DNA of 64,000 bases from Gaetbulibacter_A aestuarii (GTDB taxonomy: Bacteria > Bacteroidota > Bacteroidia > Flavobacteriales > Flavobacteriaceae), in assembly GCF_039537665.1 (NCBI RefSeq), contig NZ_BAABAY010000001.1, positions 744,001 to 808,000 of the forward strand, read 5' to 3'. The notes under the pieces are model-generated. The model had not been told where the DNA came from. It saw only the letters and a list, made by a program, of their open reading frames with translations, and searched no databases. Every line of letters begins with the position of its first letter. Within the stretch, counting starts at the first letter, position 1. The translations under genes were made by a program, and so were the position numbers. Positions 37,172 through 46,538 of the stretch are shown here, in pieces.

Positions 37172-39571
37172 TTACATGATGTGTAAGTCATTAAAATCCT
37201 TGTGAACTTCGAGCGTATTATCGCCGTTAAGTTTTAGATCTTTAAAAGAATATTCCACCTTATCAATTTTTACCGTTTTGATTTTAAATGGTAAACCATG
37301 AATTCTAAGTTTTAGGGTTTCGTAAGGTGTGGTATATTTTCCGGATTTATGTTGCTGAATAATGAGCTCGTTTTCTCTTCCGGTTAAGGTAAAGTTTCTT
37401 AAGCTATAACGCCCTTTGATGTAATCATAACCATCATTTGCATCTTCATAAACCTGAGACGTTTCTTTTCCTTCTTTATAATAAACGTCAAGAATTAATT
37501 CTTCGATCTCTTTCTCGCCAACATATTGCTGTATTGGATATTTTGGGATCATAGCCCCGGCTTTAATAAAAACAGGCATGCTATCAAGATCGGCATCTAC
37601 CCATAATTCCTGACCGCCGTTTACAAGTTCATCCGTCCAGAAATTATACCATTCGCCTTTCGGGAAATACATACGACGCCCTTTAGCATTTGGCTCGTTT
37701 ATTGGGCAAGCTAATATTTTTTCACCAAAAATAAATTCGTCATTTCTGTAATGTGTGTGGGTATCGTGTTGGTCGTATAACACTAACGACTTCAAGATTG
37801 GAATACCTTCTTCAGCATAACGCCAAAAAGCGGTATACAAATAGGGTAGAAGCTGGTAGCGTAATTCGATGAATTTACGAACTACATCGGTTATATTATC
37901 ACCAAATGCCCAGGGCTCCTGATCGCCATGGTCTCCGGAGGAGTGCGTTCTGCAAAATGGATGAAATACGCCTAGCTGAATCCAACGAGCGTATAATTCG
38001 CCGTTTGGTTGTTCCGCAAAACCACCGATATCGGATCCGATAAAGGAGAAACCGGACATACACATACGTTGTGCCTGAAGGTTAGCGATACTAAGGTGTT
38101 CCCAGGTTGCAACGTTATCACCCGTCCAGCTGGAGGTATAGCGTTGTGTTCCGGAATAAGCCGCACGCGTAATCACGAAAGGTCGTTTCGGATACGAGAA
38201 CTTTTTTAATCCCTGATAGGTAGCTCGAGCCATTTGCATGCCGTAAATATTGTGTGCTTTACGGTGACTGCAATGATGGCCTTCATAATCGTGGCGCACA
38301 TCGTAAGGGAAAGTTTTGCCTGGCACTTCCATTACGGCAGGCTCATTCATATCATTCCAAACGCCTTTTACGCCAATTTCTTCTACCAATTCTCTAAACA
38401 GATTAGACCACCAATCGCGCACTTCAGGATTGGTAAAATCCGGGAAGTAACATTCACCCGGCCATACTTTACCTTTCATATATGGACCATCGGCACGTTT
38501 GCAGAAATAATCATTTTCTAAACCTTCTTTAAAGACGCTATAATCGTGGTCAATTTTTATACCCGGATCAATGATCACGATGGTTTTAAAACCATCTTCC
38601 TTTAATTCCTGAACCATACGTTTCGGATCGGGGAAATATTCTTTGTTCCAGGTGAAGCAACGAAACCCATCCATATAATCGATATCTAAATAAATAGCAT
38701 CGCATGGAATTTTAAGGTCTCTAAATTTCTTTGTGATTTCTTTTACTTTCGATTCCGGATAATAACTCCATTTACACTGATGGTATCCCAAAGTCCATAA
38801 AGCCGGTAGCTCATGTGGCTTTCCGGTAAGATCGGTATAATTTGCAACCACCTCAGACATCTCAGGACCGTAAATGAAATAGTAATTCATTTCTCCTCCT
38901 TGGGCCCAAAAACTTGTAATATTTCTTCGCTCCTGACAGAAATCAAAAAAGCTTCTGAAGGTGTTATCAAAGAAAATACCGTAAGCCTTTTTGTTATGTA
39001 AACCCGTGTAAAACGGAATAGCCTTGTAAATAGGATCAGTATTTTTTCCGTAGGCATAGGAATCGGTTACCCAGTTCTCAAAACGTTTTCCTTTCAGGTT
39101 GTTATCAACAGGTTTATCGCCTAAACCATAATAACTTTCACCTTCCTGAGCGTTTTTAGACATTTTTACGATGTCTCCACCAAACTCATAACTTTCTTCC
39201 CAATGAAAACCTAGTTCATCCTGACAAATAATAGAATTGTCTTTTGCATCAAAAATAGCACTGCGAAGATCTGCTTTAAAAACATGGCAGATCAGTTTTG
39301 AGGTTGTGATAACGTATTTATCCTCTTCTTCGGAAACTTCTAAGTGGTTATAGCCTCTGCTGGCATATTTCGTTATGGCATAAGAAAAATCGTTTTCAAA
39401 AATGCCTGTGGTTGTATATCTGAATCGTAGCACGCTATCGCGTACAACGGTAATATGTAGAATAACGCCGTTTTCTGTAGTAAATGAGAGCGTGTCTAGA
39501 TCTTTCTCGTAGGATGCAATTTGAGACGGGAACATATTCCCCTTGTATTCTAACTCCGTATTTATAATCAT
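37172..39571 (-). CDS. Glycoside hydrolase family 31 alpha-glucosidase
   Basis: The 799-residue enzyme releases alpha-linked glucose from non-reducing ends. The GH31 nucleophile aspartate is in WNDMNEPAV (about 407) and the acid/base region in SWTGDNVATW (about 485). An N-terminal beta-sandwich (galactose-mutarotase-like) and a C-terminal DUF5110-like sandwich flank the barrel. There is no signal peptide, so it is probably cytoplasmic and would act on glycogen-derived maltodextrins. It closes the glucan locus, 135 bases after glgB on the same strand. A TACTTTCG sequence at 39595-39602 on its strand is a candidate separate promoter. Confidence 0.94.
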   Translation of the reverse strand: MIINTELEYKGNMFPSQIASYEKDLDTLSFTTENGVILHITVVRDSVLRFRYTTTGIFENDFSYAITKYASRGYNHLEVSEEEDKYVITTSKLICHVFKADLRSAIFDAKDNSIICQDELGFHWEESYEFGGDIVKMSKNAQEGESYYGLGDKPVDNNLKGKRFENWVTDSYAYGKNTDPIYKAIPFYTGLHNKKAYGIFFDNTFRSFFDFCQERRNITSFWAQGGEMNYYFIYGPEMSEVVANYTDLTGKPHELPALWTLGYHQCKWSYYPESKVKEITKKFRDLKIPCDAIYLDIDYMDGFRCFTWNKEYFPDPKRMVQELKEDGFKTIVIIDPGIKIDHDYSVFKEGLENDYFCKRADGPYMKGKVWPGECYFPDFTNPEVRDWWSNLFRELVEEIGVKGVWNDMNEPAVMEVPGKTFPYDVRHDYEGHHCSHRKAHNIYGMQMARATYQGLKKFSYPKRPFVITRAAYSGTQRYTSSWTGDNVATWEHLSIANLQAQRMCMSGFSFIGSDIGGFAEQPNGELYARWIQLGVFHPFCRTHSSGDHGDQEPWAFGDNITDVVRKFIELRYQLLPYLYTAFWRYAEEGIPILKSLVLYDQHDTHTHYRNDEFIFGEKILACPINEPNAKGRRMYFPKGEWYNFWTDELVNGGQELWVDADLDSMPVFIKAGAMIPKYPIQQYVGEKEIEELILDVYYKEGKETSQVYEDANDGYDYIKGRYSLRNFTLTGRENELIIQQHKSGKYTTPYETLKLRIHGLPFKIKTVKIDKVEYSFKDLKLNGDNTLEVHKDFNDLHIM

Positions 39572-39706
39572 ATTTCTAGCAATTAAATAATTTACGAAAG
39601 TAGTAAAACAATTAAATTTTAAACGTAGTTATTTTACAAAAAAAGCGCGATTTTGTTACATAAAAACCAAACTATTAGCGTATTAATTACATTTATTGCA
39701 AGGAGC

Positions 39707-41617
39707 CTATCTGTTGTACTTAAAAATTGTAACCGAAAGCGGCGGAATTGTAATTTCTGCTGAAAAAGGCTTTCCATTCCACTCTTTTTCTGTTGCTGGG
39801 ATAATTTTTTTGTTAGATACACCACTACCACCGTACTTTTTAAGGTCGCTATTGAAGATTTCTTTAAGATTTCCATCTTCCGGAAGTCCGATACTGTAGT
39901 TTTCGTGCATGGAAGGTGTAAAATTACAAACCACCACCAAATCATTTTTAGGATCCTTACCTTTTCTGATATAAGACATCACAGAATTTTCGGAATCACC
40001 AAAGTTGATCCACTCAAAACCTTCATTGGTAAAGGCTTTTTCGAATAAGGCGGGATGTGAGGTGTAGAATTTATTAAGGTCTTTGAAGAAGGTTTGCAGG
40101 GTTTTATGTGGTTTATATTCCAGAAGGTTCCAGTCTAAACTGCCTTGAAAGTTCCATTCGTTGTATTGCCCGAATTCACCTCCCATAAACAACAATTTTG
40201 TTCCGGGATGTGTAAACATGTAAGCGTATAATGCCCGGGCATTAGCGAAACGTTGCCAGTCGTCGCCGGGCATACGGCCTATAATTGAGTTTTTGCCATA
40301 AACTACCTCGTCATGAGATAAGGGTAACATAAAGTTTTCAGAAAAGGCGTAGGCCAAACTGAAGGTTATATCGTTTTGATGATATTTTCGATACACCGGA
40401 TCTTTCTTGAAATATTCCAAAGTATCGTGCATCCAACCCATCATCCATTTCATACCGAAGCCCAAACCGCCTGAAAACACAGGTTTTGAAACACCCGGAA
40501 ATGCCGTGGATTCTTCGGCTATGGTTTGTACGTCAGGATATTCGCCATAAACGGCTTCATTCATTTCTTTTAAAAAGGCAATCGCCTCAAGATTTTCTCT
40601 TCCGCCGTATTGGTTGGGTTCCCATTGTCCGTCTTCGCGGGAATAATCAAGGAAAAGCATGGAGGCTACGGCATCCACACGCAGTCCGTCGGCATGATAT
40701 TGATCCAGCCAGAACAAGGCATTACTGATTAGAAAGGATTTCACTTCATTTCTACCATAATTGAAGATCAAACTTTTCCAGTCCTGGTGATAGCCTTTTC
40801 TTGGATCGGGATGTTCGTAAAGGTTCGAACCGTCGAAAAATCCTAAGCCATGAGCATCTTCGGGAAAATGAGACGGTACCCAGTCTAAAATGATACCAAT
40901 GTCGTTTTGATGGAGTTTATCTACCAATTCTTTGAATTCCTCAGGATAGCCAAAGCGCGATGTTGGCGCGAAATAACCTGTAATTTGATAACCCCACGAC
41001 GGATCGTATGGAAATTCCATGATCGGCATTAATTCCACATGTGTGAAATTCATTTCTTTTAGGTAATTCACCAGATCATCTGCTAATTCATGATAGGATA
41101 AAAACCGGTTTTCCTCAACCTGGCGTTTCCATGATCCTAAATGAACCTCGTAAACAGCATAAGGCGCATCCAGAGCATTGTGCTTTTTACGTTTTTTCAT
41201 CCAGGCACTGTCTTCCCATTTGTAGGTATCATCCCAAACAATTGAGGCAGTTTTTGGAGGATGTTCACAACGCCGTGCATAAGGATCGGCCTTCTCTGTC
41301 TTTATATCATTATTATGACTCTGAATTTTGTATTTGTAGATGTTTCCTTTGCCAACACCCGGAATAAAACCTTCCCAGATCCCGCTGGAATCCCAACGCA
41401 CCATCAGCGGGTGCTCGCCTTCAATCCAGTAATTAAAATCGCCAACCACAGAAACCGACTTCGCACTCGGTGCCCAAACGGCAAAATAAGTCCCTTTTTC
41501 ACCATCAACGGTTGTGATGTGCGATCCGAATTTTTCATAAAGCCGGTAATGTTTTCCTGATTTGAAAAGGTTGATATCGAAATCTGTAAATAAACTGTGA
41601 GGTTTAACTTGTGACAT
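39707..41617 (-). CDS. glgB: 1,4-alpha-glucan branching enzyme
   Basis: GlgB (GH13) cuts alpha-1,4 chains and re-attaches them in alpha-1,6 linkage, giving branched glycogen. The 636 residues comprise a CBM48 domain (about 15-120) and a GH13 barrel. The nucleophile is in GLRVDAVAS (about 310), the acid Glu in TIAEEST (about 364) and LPLSHDEVVYGK supplies the third carboxylate. A C-terminal all-beta domain follows. It starts 1 base after the maltokinase stop, so translation is coupled. In the GlgE pathway GlgB acts on the linear glucan made by GlgE. Confidence 0.97.
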   Translation of the reverse strand: MSQVKPHSLFTDFDINLFKSGKHYRLYEKFGSHITTVDGEKGTYFAVWAPSAKSVSVVGDFNYWIEGEHPLMVRWDSSGIWEGFIPGVGKGNIYKYKIQSHNNDIKTEKADPYARRCEHPPKTASIVWDDTYKWEDSAWMKKRKKHNALDAPYAVYEVHLGSWKRQVEENRFLSYHELADDLVNYLKEMNFTHVELMPIMEFPYDPSWGYQITGYFAPTSRFGYPEEFKELVDKLHQNDIGIILDWVPSHFPEDAHGLGFFDGSNLYEHPDPRKGYHQDWKSLIFNYGRNEVKSFLISNALFWLDQYHADGLRVDAVASMLFLDYSREDGQWEPNQYGGRENLEAIAFLKEMNEAVYGEYPDVQTIAEESTAFPGVSKPVFSGGLGFGMKWMMGWMHDTLEYFKKDPVYRKYHQNDITFSLAYAFSENFMLPLSHDEVVYGKNSIIGRMPGDDWQRFANARALYAYMFTHPGTKLLFMGGEFGQYNEWNFQGSLDWNLLEYKPHKTLQTFFKDLNKFYTSHPALFEKAFTNEGFEWINFGDSENSVMSYIRKGKDPKNDLVVVCNFTPSMHENYSIGLPEDGNLKEIFNSDLKKYGGSGVSNKKIIPATEKEWNGKPFSAEITIPPLSVTIFKYNR

Positions 41618-41618
41618 A

Positions 41619-43247
41619 CTAATGATTTAAAATGTTAGAGATCCCTTTCAAAGGAATAATAGCCCATTTTGGACGAGAATTAAGTTCGTAACCCAATTCA
41701 TAAACTGCTTTTTCAAGCAAACAATATTTTAATAAAAACAAACGCTCCTGATTATAACCAATATTCAAATTGGCATTCTGTGTTTCGGTAACATAAGTAC
41801 CCAGGAACAGGCCCGTAATATAGCTATATAATACTTCACTGGCATCAAATAATTCATCTATTGGATACGGATAAGATTCCTGATTGTTGAAAACCGTAGC
41901 ATAGATCGCATAATGAAAGGATCGGAACAAGCCTGCAACATCCTTTAATGGTGGCTGTTTTACTTTCCTGTCTCGGATCGTACTTTCAGGTTCACCTTCA
42001 AAATCTAAAATATAAAAGTCGCGGTCTTTTACCAGAATTTGGCCTAAATGGTAATCCCCGTGAATCCTAATACGTTCACCCTTTAGTTTGGTCCAGTCGA
42101 AATCGACAAAATGCTCCCGTATCTGATTCTTTTTGTTCATGAATTCCTTGGCCAGATCTAAAGCCATACCATCCAGTTTGTGTAAATTATTCTCAACCAG
42201 ATTGAGTCGGTTTTGGAATTGATAAAGCATTTTATTCTTCAACCAAACCGTATAATCGCCGTTGTAATGCGTGGGTGTGAAAGCAGTTTCTTCAAACTCC
42301 GAACCCAGAGCGATGTGCATCTCCGCAGTACGCTTGGCCAGGGTTTGTACCTGCATGAACAACTGTAATCCCGCCCAATCAATGATCTGTGGTGGAATGT
42401 CTGAAATATTGAGTTGCTGATATAAACCGGTACGCGGTAAATGGGAAATGTTGAGGTTCTTATATTCCAGGTTACAAAATACCTTGTGCAATTCTTTCAA
42501 CATATAATCCCAGGCATCGCCTTCATTCGGGATCATTTCCTGCATGAGAGCAATGGTGATGGTCACTTGTTTGGAATCTACCAAATTGATACTTCCTAAA
42601 TAAGCCGGTGTATTTTTGTACTCCTTTTTCTCAGATAAGAACCTACTCATTTCATAATCGGGGTTCTTATCGGCAAAAATGCGTCTGAAAAACTTTAAAA
42701 CGTAACTATCGTTATAAATAATGGATGTATTACTTTGTTCAAGCCCCATGAATCGGGAGCTCTCGTATGCTTTAGCTTTTAAAGCGATGCTTTTATGATA
42801 ACGAACCTTTGTGGTATCTTTTGGCAAGGCGGTTAAAATACGCTCGAAGACCAATTGCCGGAAGGCTTCCAGGTTTATAGCATCAATAATAAAACCGTCT
42901 TGTTTTTTAAGTCGCAGATGTAAAATGCGGTCTTTTTGCGCAAAATTCTCGTCGGTTACAAAAGCAATGGGTAAAAAATAATGTTGGTAAAAAGCCTCAA
43001 CAAAATTCACTTCCAGAATCAATCCAAAATACATTTCACCATTTTGCTGAATTTTGAAATACTCAGCTAGCTCGATGTACTTTAATTTACTAGCCTTGCC
43101 ACCGTACCAGCGCTGTTTGGTGATATAATCACCAAGAACATCCGACAGGAAACTCTTCACAAAGCTCTTGTTTTCGAGCAAGGCTTCCCAATCATCATTA
43201 AAATGAAGGTCGGTTTTAAAGGATATGTTCTCGTCGGGTTTACTCAT
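41619..43247 (-). CDS. mak: Maltokinase
   Basis: Maltokinase phosphorylates maltose with ATP to maltose-1-phosphate, the donor for GlgE. The 542-residue protein shows the Mak/Pep2 kinase-like signatures: IHGDYHLGQIL with the catalytic aspartate (about 396) and LDFEGEP (about 415), and an N-terminal lobe with KQRWYGGKASKLKY. In mycobacteria and many bacteria Mak is fused to or partnered with trehalose synthase (TreS), which supplies maltose. Here it is a free-standing protein and no treS is present in the window. It lies between glgE and glgB with 1-base gaps on each side. Confidence 0.92.
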   Translation of the reverse strand: MSKPDENISFKTDLHFNDDWEALLENKSFVKSFLSDVLGDYITKQRWYGGKASKLKYIELAEYFKIQQNGEMYFGLILEVNFVEAFYQHYFLPIAFVTDENFAQKDRILHLRLKKQDGFIIDAINLEAFRQLVFERILTALPKDTTKVRYHKSIALKAKAYESSRFMGLEQSNTSIIYNDSYVLKFFRRIFADKNPDYEMSRFLSEKKEYKNTPAYLGSINLVDSKQVTITIALMQEMIPNEGDAWDYMLKELHKVFCNLEYKNLNISHLPRTGLYQQLNISDIPPQIIDWAGLQLFMQVQTLAKRTAEMHIALGSEFEETAFTPTHYNGDYTVWLKNKMLYQFQNRLNLVENNLHKLDGMALDLAKEFMNKKNQIREHFVDFDWTKLKGERIRIHGDYHLGQILVKDRDFYILDFEGEPESTIRDRKVKQPPLKDVAGLFRSFHYAIYATVFNNQESYPYPIDELFDASEVLYSYITGLFLGTYVTETQNANLNIGYNQERLFLLKYCLLEKAVYELGYELNSRPKWAIIPLKGISNILNH

Positions 43248-43248
43248 T

Positions 43249-45186
43249 TTATTTATTTATTTTGAAAATATGGAACGGCAACGTAGGGTGGAGTTCTACA
43301 AAATTCCATTCACCGGTCCAGCTGTAGCGACTGTTGGTTACCAGATCATGAACTTCGAAAGCCTGATCGTGTTTGATACCCATGTGATGCAGCGGCAATT
43401 TAATGCTTCCTTGCTGCATGCCGTAATCGTCTAAACTCACCACAATTAATAGTTGATCGTTTTTAGCATCGTTCCATTTATAATAGGCCATGAGATTATT
43501 ATTCTCTACATGACAAAAGGTGATATTATTGGTTTGTTGAAGTGCTTCATGTTCTTTTCGAATACGATTCACTTTGCTTATTACGGTAGTTAATTTATTT
43601 TCTTTTGACCAATCGTAGTGTGTAAATTGAAATTTCTCCGAATTCATATATTCCTCGCGGCCCAATAAGGCTTCAGAGATCATATATTCGAAAACCGGAC
43701 CATAAATTCCAATGGAAGAACTCAGTGTCGCCGCCAAAACGTAGCGTTGAATATGTTTAGCTTCGTTAGCACCTTGCAAATGAAACGGATTAATATCCGG
43801 GGTATTTGGCCAGAAATTAGGTTGCATATATTCGCGTAACTCTGTTTTGGTCAATTCTTCCATATACTCAGTGAGTTCGTGCTTATTATTCCGCCAGGTA
43901 AAATAAGTATAGGATTGTGTATACCCTTGTTTAGCTAACTGTTGCATTACTTTTGGCGCTGTAAAGGCTTCCGCTAGAAAGATAACATCAGGATGTTTAG
44001 CCTTGACCTGATTGATGATCCAGTTCCAAAAATAGAAGGGTTTCGTATGCGGATTATCCACACGGAACACGCGAATACCACAATCGATCCAGTACATCAA
44101 AATGTCCAGACACTCCTTCCATAAGTTCTCATAAACGGTACTCTCCCAATAAATCGGTAAAATATCCTGATATTTTTTAGGCGGATTTTCTGCGTATTGC
44201 ACGGTTCCGTCAGGGCGCCATTTGAACCATTCCGGATGATCCTTCACCCAGGGATGATCAGGAGCAGCTTGTAAAGCATAATCCATAGCGATCTCTATAC
44301 CGTGTTCTTTAGCCTTTTCTATTAGTTGTTTAAAATCTTCAAGAGATCCCAATTGCGGATGGATGGCTTTGTGGCCACCGTGTTGAGAGCCAATGCCCCA
44401 TGGAGAACCTACATCGCCTTCTTTGGCTTCGGTAGTGTTGTTTTTCCCTTTTCGATTTACTTCGCCAATGGGATGAATGGGAGGGAAGTAGAGGGTGTCA
44501 AAACCCATGTTTTGAACCCTTGGCAACAAGCGTTCACAATCTTTAAACGTGCCGTGCACACCTTCCTGCTCTCCAGCGGAACGCGGAAAGAACTCATACC
44601 AGGTACTGAAACGGGCTTTCTTTCGATCAACATACACCTGAAAATCATTTGAGGTATTTACCAGGTCTTTTTCAGGGAATTCAAAAAACAGATGATGCAA
44701 ACGGTCGCTCATAGCTTCCTTCACGGCCTCATCATAATGTTGTTCATCCTGAAAAATGTTGATTAAATGATCGAGGTAGAAACCGTCGTTTTCATTACAG
44801 TGGTTTTTTATTTCTTTAAGAAAGGCAACGCCTTCCAATAACTCCGATTTTACGAACTGACCATCCTCGATCTTACGCTCAATCCCATGTTGCCAATTTA
44901 AAGCGTGATCTACCCAGCCTTCTACTTTATATGTATAAAGCCCTTGTTTTTCAACTGTAAAGGAGGCTATCCATTCATCGTTAACATCAAGAGCCATTCG
45001 TGTTTCACGCCACTTTTTTTCTTTTTCGTGTTTATATAATACCGAAGCGCCCAATACATCATGACCGTCGGCTAAAATAAAAGCGCATACGTTAACAATT
45101 TCATCAACAACCCGTTTAATATAAAATAAACCGTTATTAACACTAGGCGACACGTAGTCTATAACGACCCTTTTTTGATTTAGCAT
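43249..45186 (-). CDS. glgE: Alpha-1,4-glucan:maltose-1-phosphate maltosyltransferase
   Basis: GlgE (GH13 subfamily 3) extends alpha-1,4-glucan by two glucoses using maltose-1-phosphate. The 645 residues begin with a beta-sandwich N domain and helical S domain (1-200). The barrel follows with the nucleophile aspartate in RVFRVDNPHTKPF (about 375) and the acid Glu in IFLAEAFTAP (about 405). The segment YFPPIHPIGEVNRKGKNN is typical of GlgE and absent from other GH13 enzymes. It is followed by mak with a 1-base gap, and glgC lies 53 bases upstream. Confidence 0.96.
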   Translation of the reverse strand: MLNQKRVVIDYVSPSVNNGLFYIKRVVDEIVNVCAFILADGHDVLGASVLYKHEKEKKWRETRMALDVNDEWIASFTVEKQGLYTYKVEGWVDHALNWQHGIERKIEDGQFVKSELLEGVAFLKEIKNHCNENDGFYLDHLINIFQDEQHYDEAVKEAMSDRLHHLFFEFPEKDLVNTSNDFQVYVDRKKARFSTWYEFFPRSAGEQEGVHGTFKDCERLLPRVQNMGFDTLYFPPIHPIGEVNRKGKNNTTEAKEGDVGSPWGIGSQHGGHKAIHPQLGSLEDFKQLIEKAKEHGIEIAMDYALQAAPDHPWVKDHPEWFKWRPDGTVQYAENPPKKYQDILPIYWESTVYENLWKECLDILMYWIDCGIRVFRVDNPHTKPFYFWNWIINQVKAKHPDVIFLAEAFTAPKVMQQLAKQGYTQSYTYFTWRNNKHELTEYMEELTKTELREYMQPNFWPNTPDINPFHLQGANEAKHIQRYVLAATLSSSIGIYGPVFEYMISEALLGREEYMNSEKFQFTHYDWSKENKLTTVISKVNRIRKEHEALQQTNNITFCHVENNNLMAYYKWNDAKNDQLLIVVSLDDYGMQQGSIKLPLHHMGIKHDQAFEVHDLVTNSRYSWTGEWNFVELHPTLPFHIFKINK

Positions 45187-45239
45187 AGTTCGTTTAGTTG
45201 GTTAAAAAGATAATTTGTTTGAGGTGTTTTTTAAGTGTT

Positions 45240-46508
45240 TTATCCTATTACAAAACCTTTTGGAATGACCGCATCTTTTTTAATGACCACGATGCCGTCT
45301 TTCACAAAATAGGTGTCTGTTTCGGTGTTTTCAATATGTGGTCCTCCATTGATACGCACACCATCACCAATGCGCACGTTCTTATCAATGATAGCATTTT
45401 TAATGAAGCAACGTTCCCCGATACCAATAAGGATATCAATATGGTTACTGTTGATTTCCTCCAAAGATTCATAATAATCACTACCCATAACATAGGTGTT
45501 AATAACCGTACTTTCAGCGCCTATTCTTGAGCGAATACCAATAACCGATTTTTCGATTTTAGCTGCGCTGATGATACACCCTTCGGCAATCACGGCATGG
45601 TCTAAAACGGTTCCGGCAATTTTTGTTGTAGGCAGTATACGAGCTCTGGTATAAATGCGTTTACGCTTATCATATAGGTCAAAACGAGGAATATTATCTG
45701 TAAGCTCCAGGTTAGCTTCAAAGAACGAATCGATATTTCCGATATCCGTCCAATAGCCTTCATACTGGTAACTTAAGGTTTTATGTTTTGAAATATTTTG
45801 AGGAATAATTTCCTTGCCAAAATCGTTGGTTTCCTTGTTTGCCATGAGCTCTATCAATAAATCGCGGTTGAAGATATAGATCCCCATAGATGCTAAATAG
45901 TGTCGCTCCTGTTTTTTCATGTCGTCGCTCACTTCTGAAGTCCAATCAGGAAGCAGGCTGGCATCCGGTTTTTCAATAAAGGAGGTTACCACATTGTTTT
46001 CATCCGATTTCATGATACCGAATTCCGTAGCTTCCTTGGCATTCACCGGAATGGTAGCAATGGAAATTTCAGCTCCGGCCTTCTCATGAGCAGCTATCAT
46101 TTCATCATAATCCATTTGATATAATTGATCACCGGAAAGGATCAACGCATATTTAAAATCGTGACGTAAAAAATGATGCATGCTTTGGCGCACAGCATCA
46201 GCTGTTCCCTGAAACCAGGTTTTGTTTTCCGGTGTTTGCTCTGCCGCTAATACATCGACAAATGCTGAACTAAAAAAACTAAAATGATAGGTATTCTTGA
46301 TGTGTCTGTTCAAAGAAGCCGAGTTGAATTGCGTCAATACATACATCCGTTTAATATCTGAATTAATGCAGTTTGAAATAGGAATATCTACCAAACGGTA
46401 TTTTCCGGCAATAGGAACGGCAGGTTTTGAACGGTCTTTGGTTAGTGGATATAATCTGGACCCTTGTCCGCCGCCAAGAATAATGGCTAATACGTTATCA
46501 TTTATCAT
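45240..46508 (-). CDS. glgC: Glucose-1-phosphate adenylyltransferase
   Basis: GlgC makes ADP-glucose from glucose-1-phosphate and ATP, the committed step of bacterial storage-glucan synthesis. The 422-residue product has the nucleotide-binding motif GGGQGSRLYPLT (about residues 13-24), the RLVDIPISNCINS segment and the left-handed beta-helix C-terminal domain. It is the second gene of the operon, 30 bases after glgM. Allosteric control by sugar phosphates is likely from the family. Confidence 0.97.
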   Translation of the reverse strand: MINDNVLAIILGGGQGSRLYPLTKDRSKPAVPIAGKYRLVDIPISNCINSDIKRMYVLTQFNSASLNRHIKNTYHFSFFSSAFVDVLAAEQTPENKTWFQGTADAVRQSMHHFLRHDFKYALILSGDQLYQMDYDEMIAAHEKAGAEISIATIPVNAKEATEFGIMKSDENNVVTSFIEKPDASLLPDWTSEVSDDMKKQERHYLASMGIYIFNRDLLIELMANKETNDFGKEIIPQNISKHKTLSYQYEGYWTDIGNIDSFFEANLELTDNIPRFDLYDKRKRIYTRARILPTTKIAGTVLDHAVIAEGCIISAAKIEKSVIGIRSRIGAESTVINTYVMGSDYYESLEEINSNHIDILIGIGERCFIKNAIIDKNVRIGDGVRINGGPHIENTETDTYFVKDGIVVIKKDAVIPKGFVIG

Positions 46509-46538
46509 TTTTGTTAGGTTTAGTTATTTTACTTTGTT

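Noticed and set aside
39634..39945. Extra 103-codon frame overlapping the end of glgB
   Set aside because: It is on the same strand in another frame over a well-conserved GlgB C-terminus and has no domain features.
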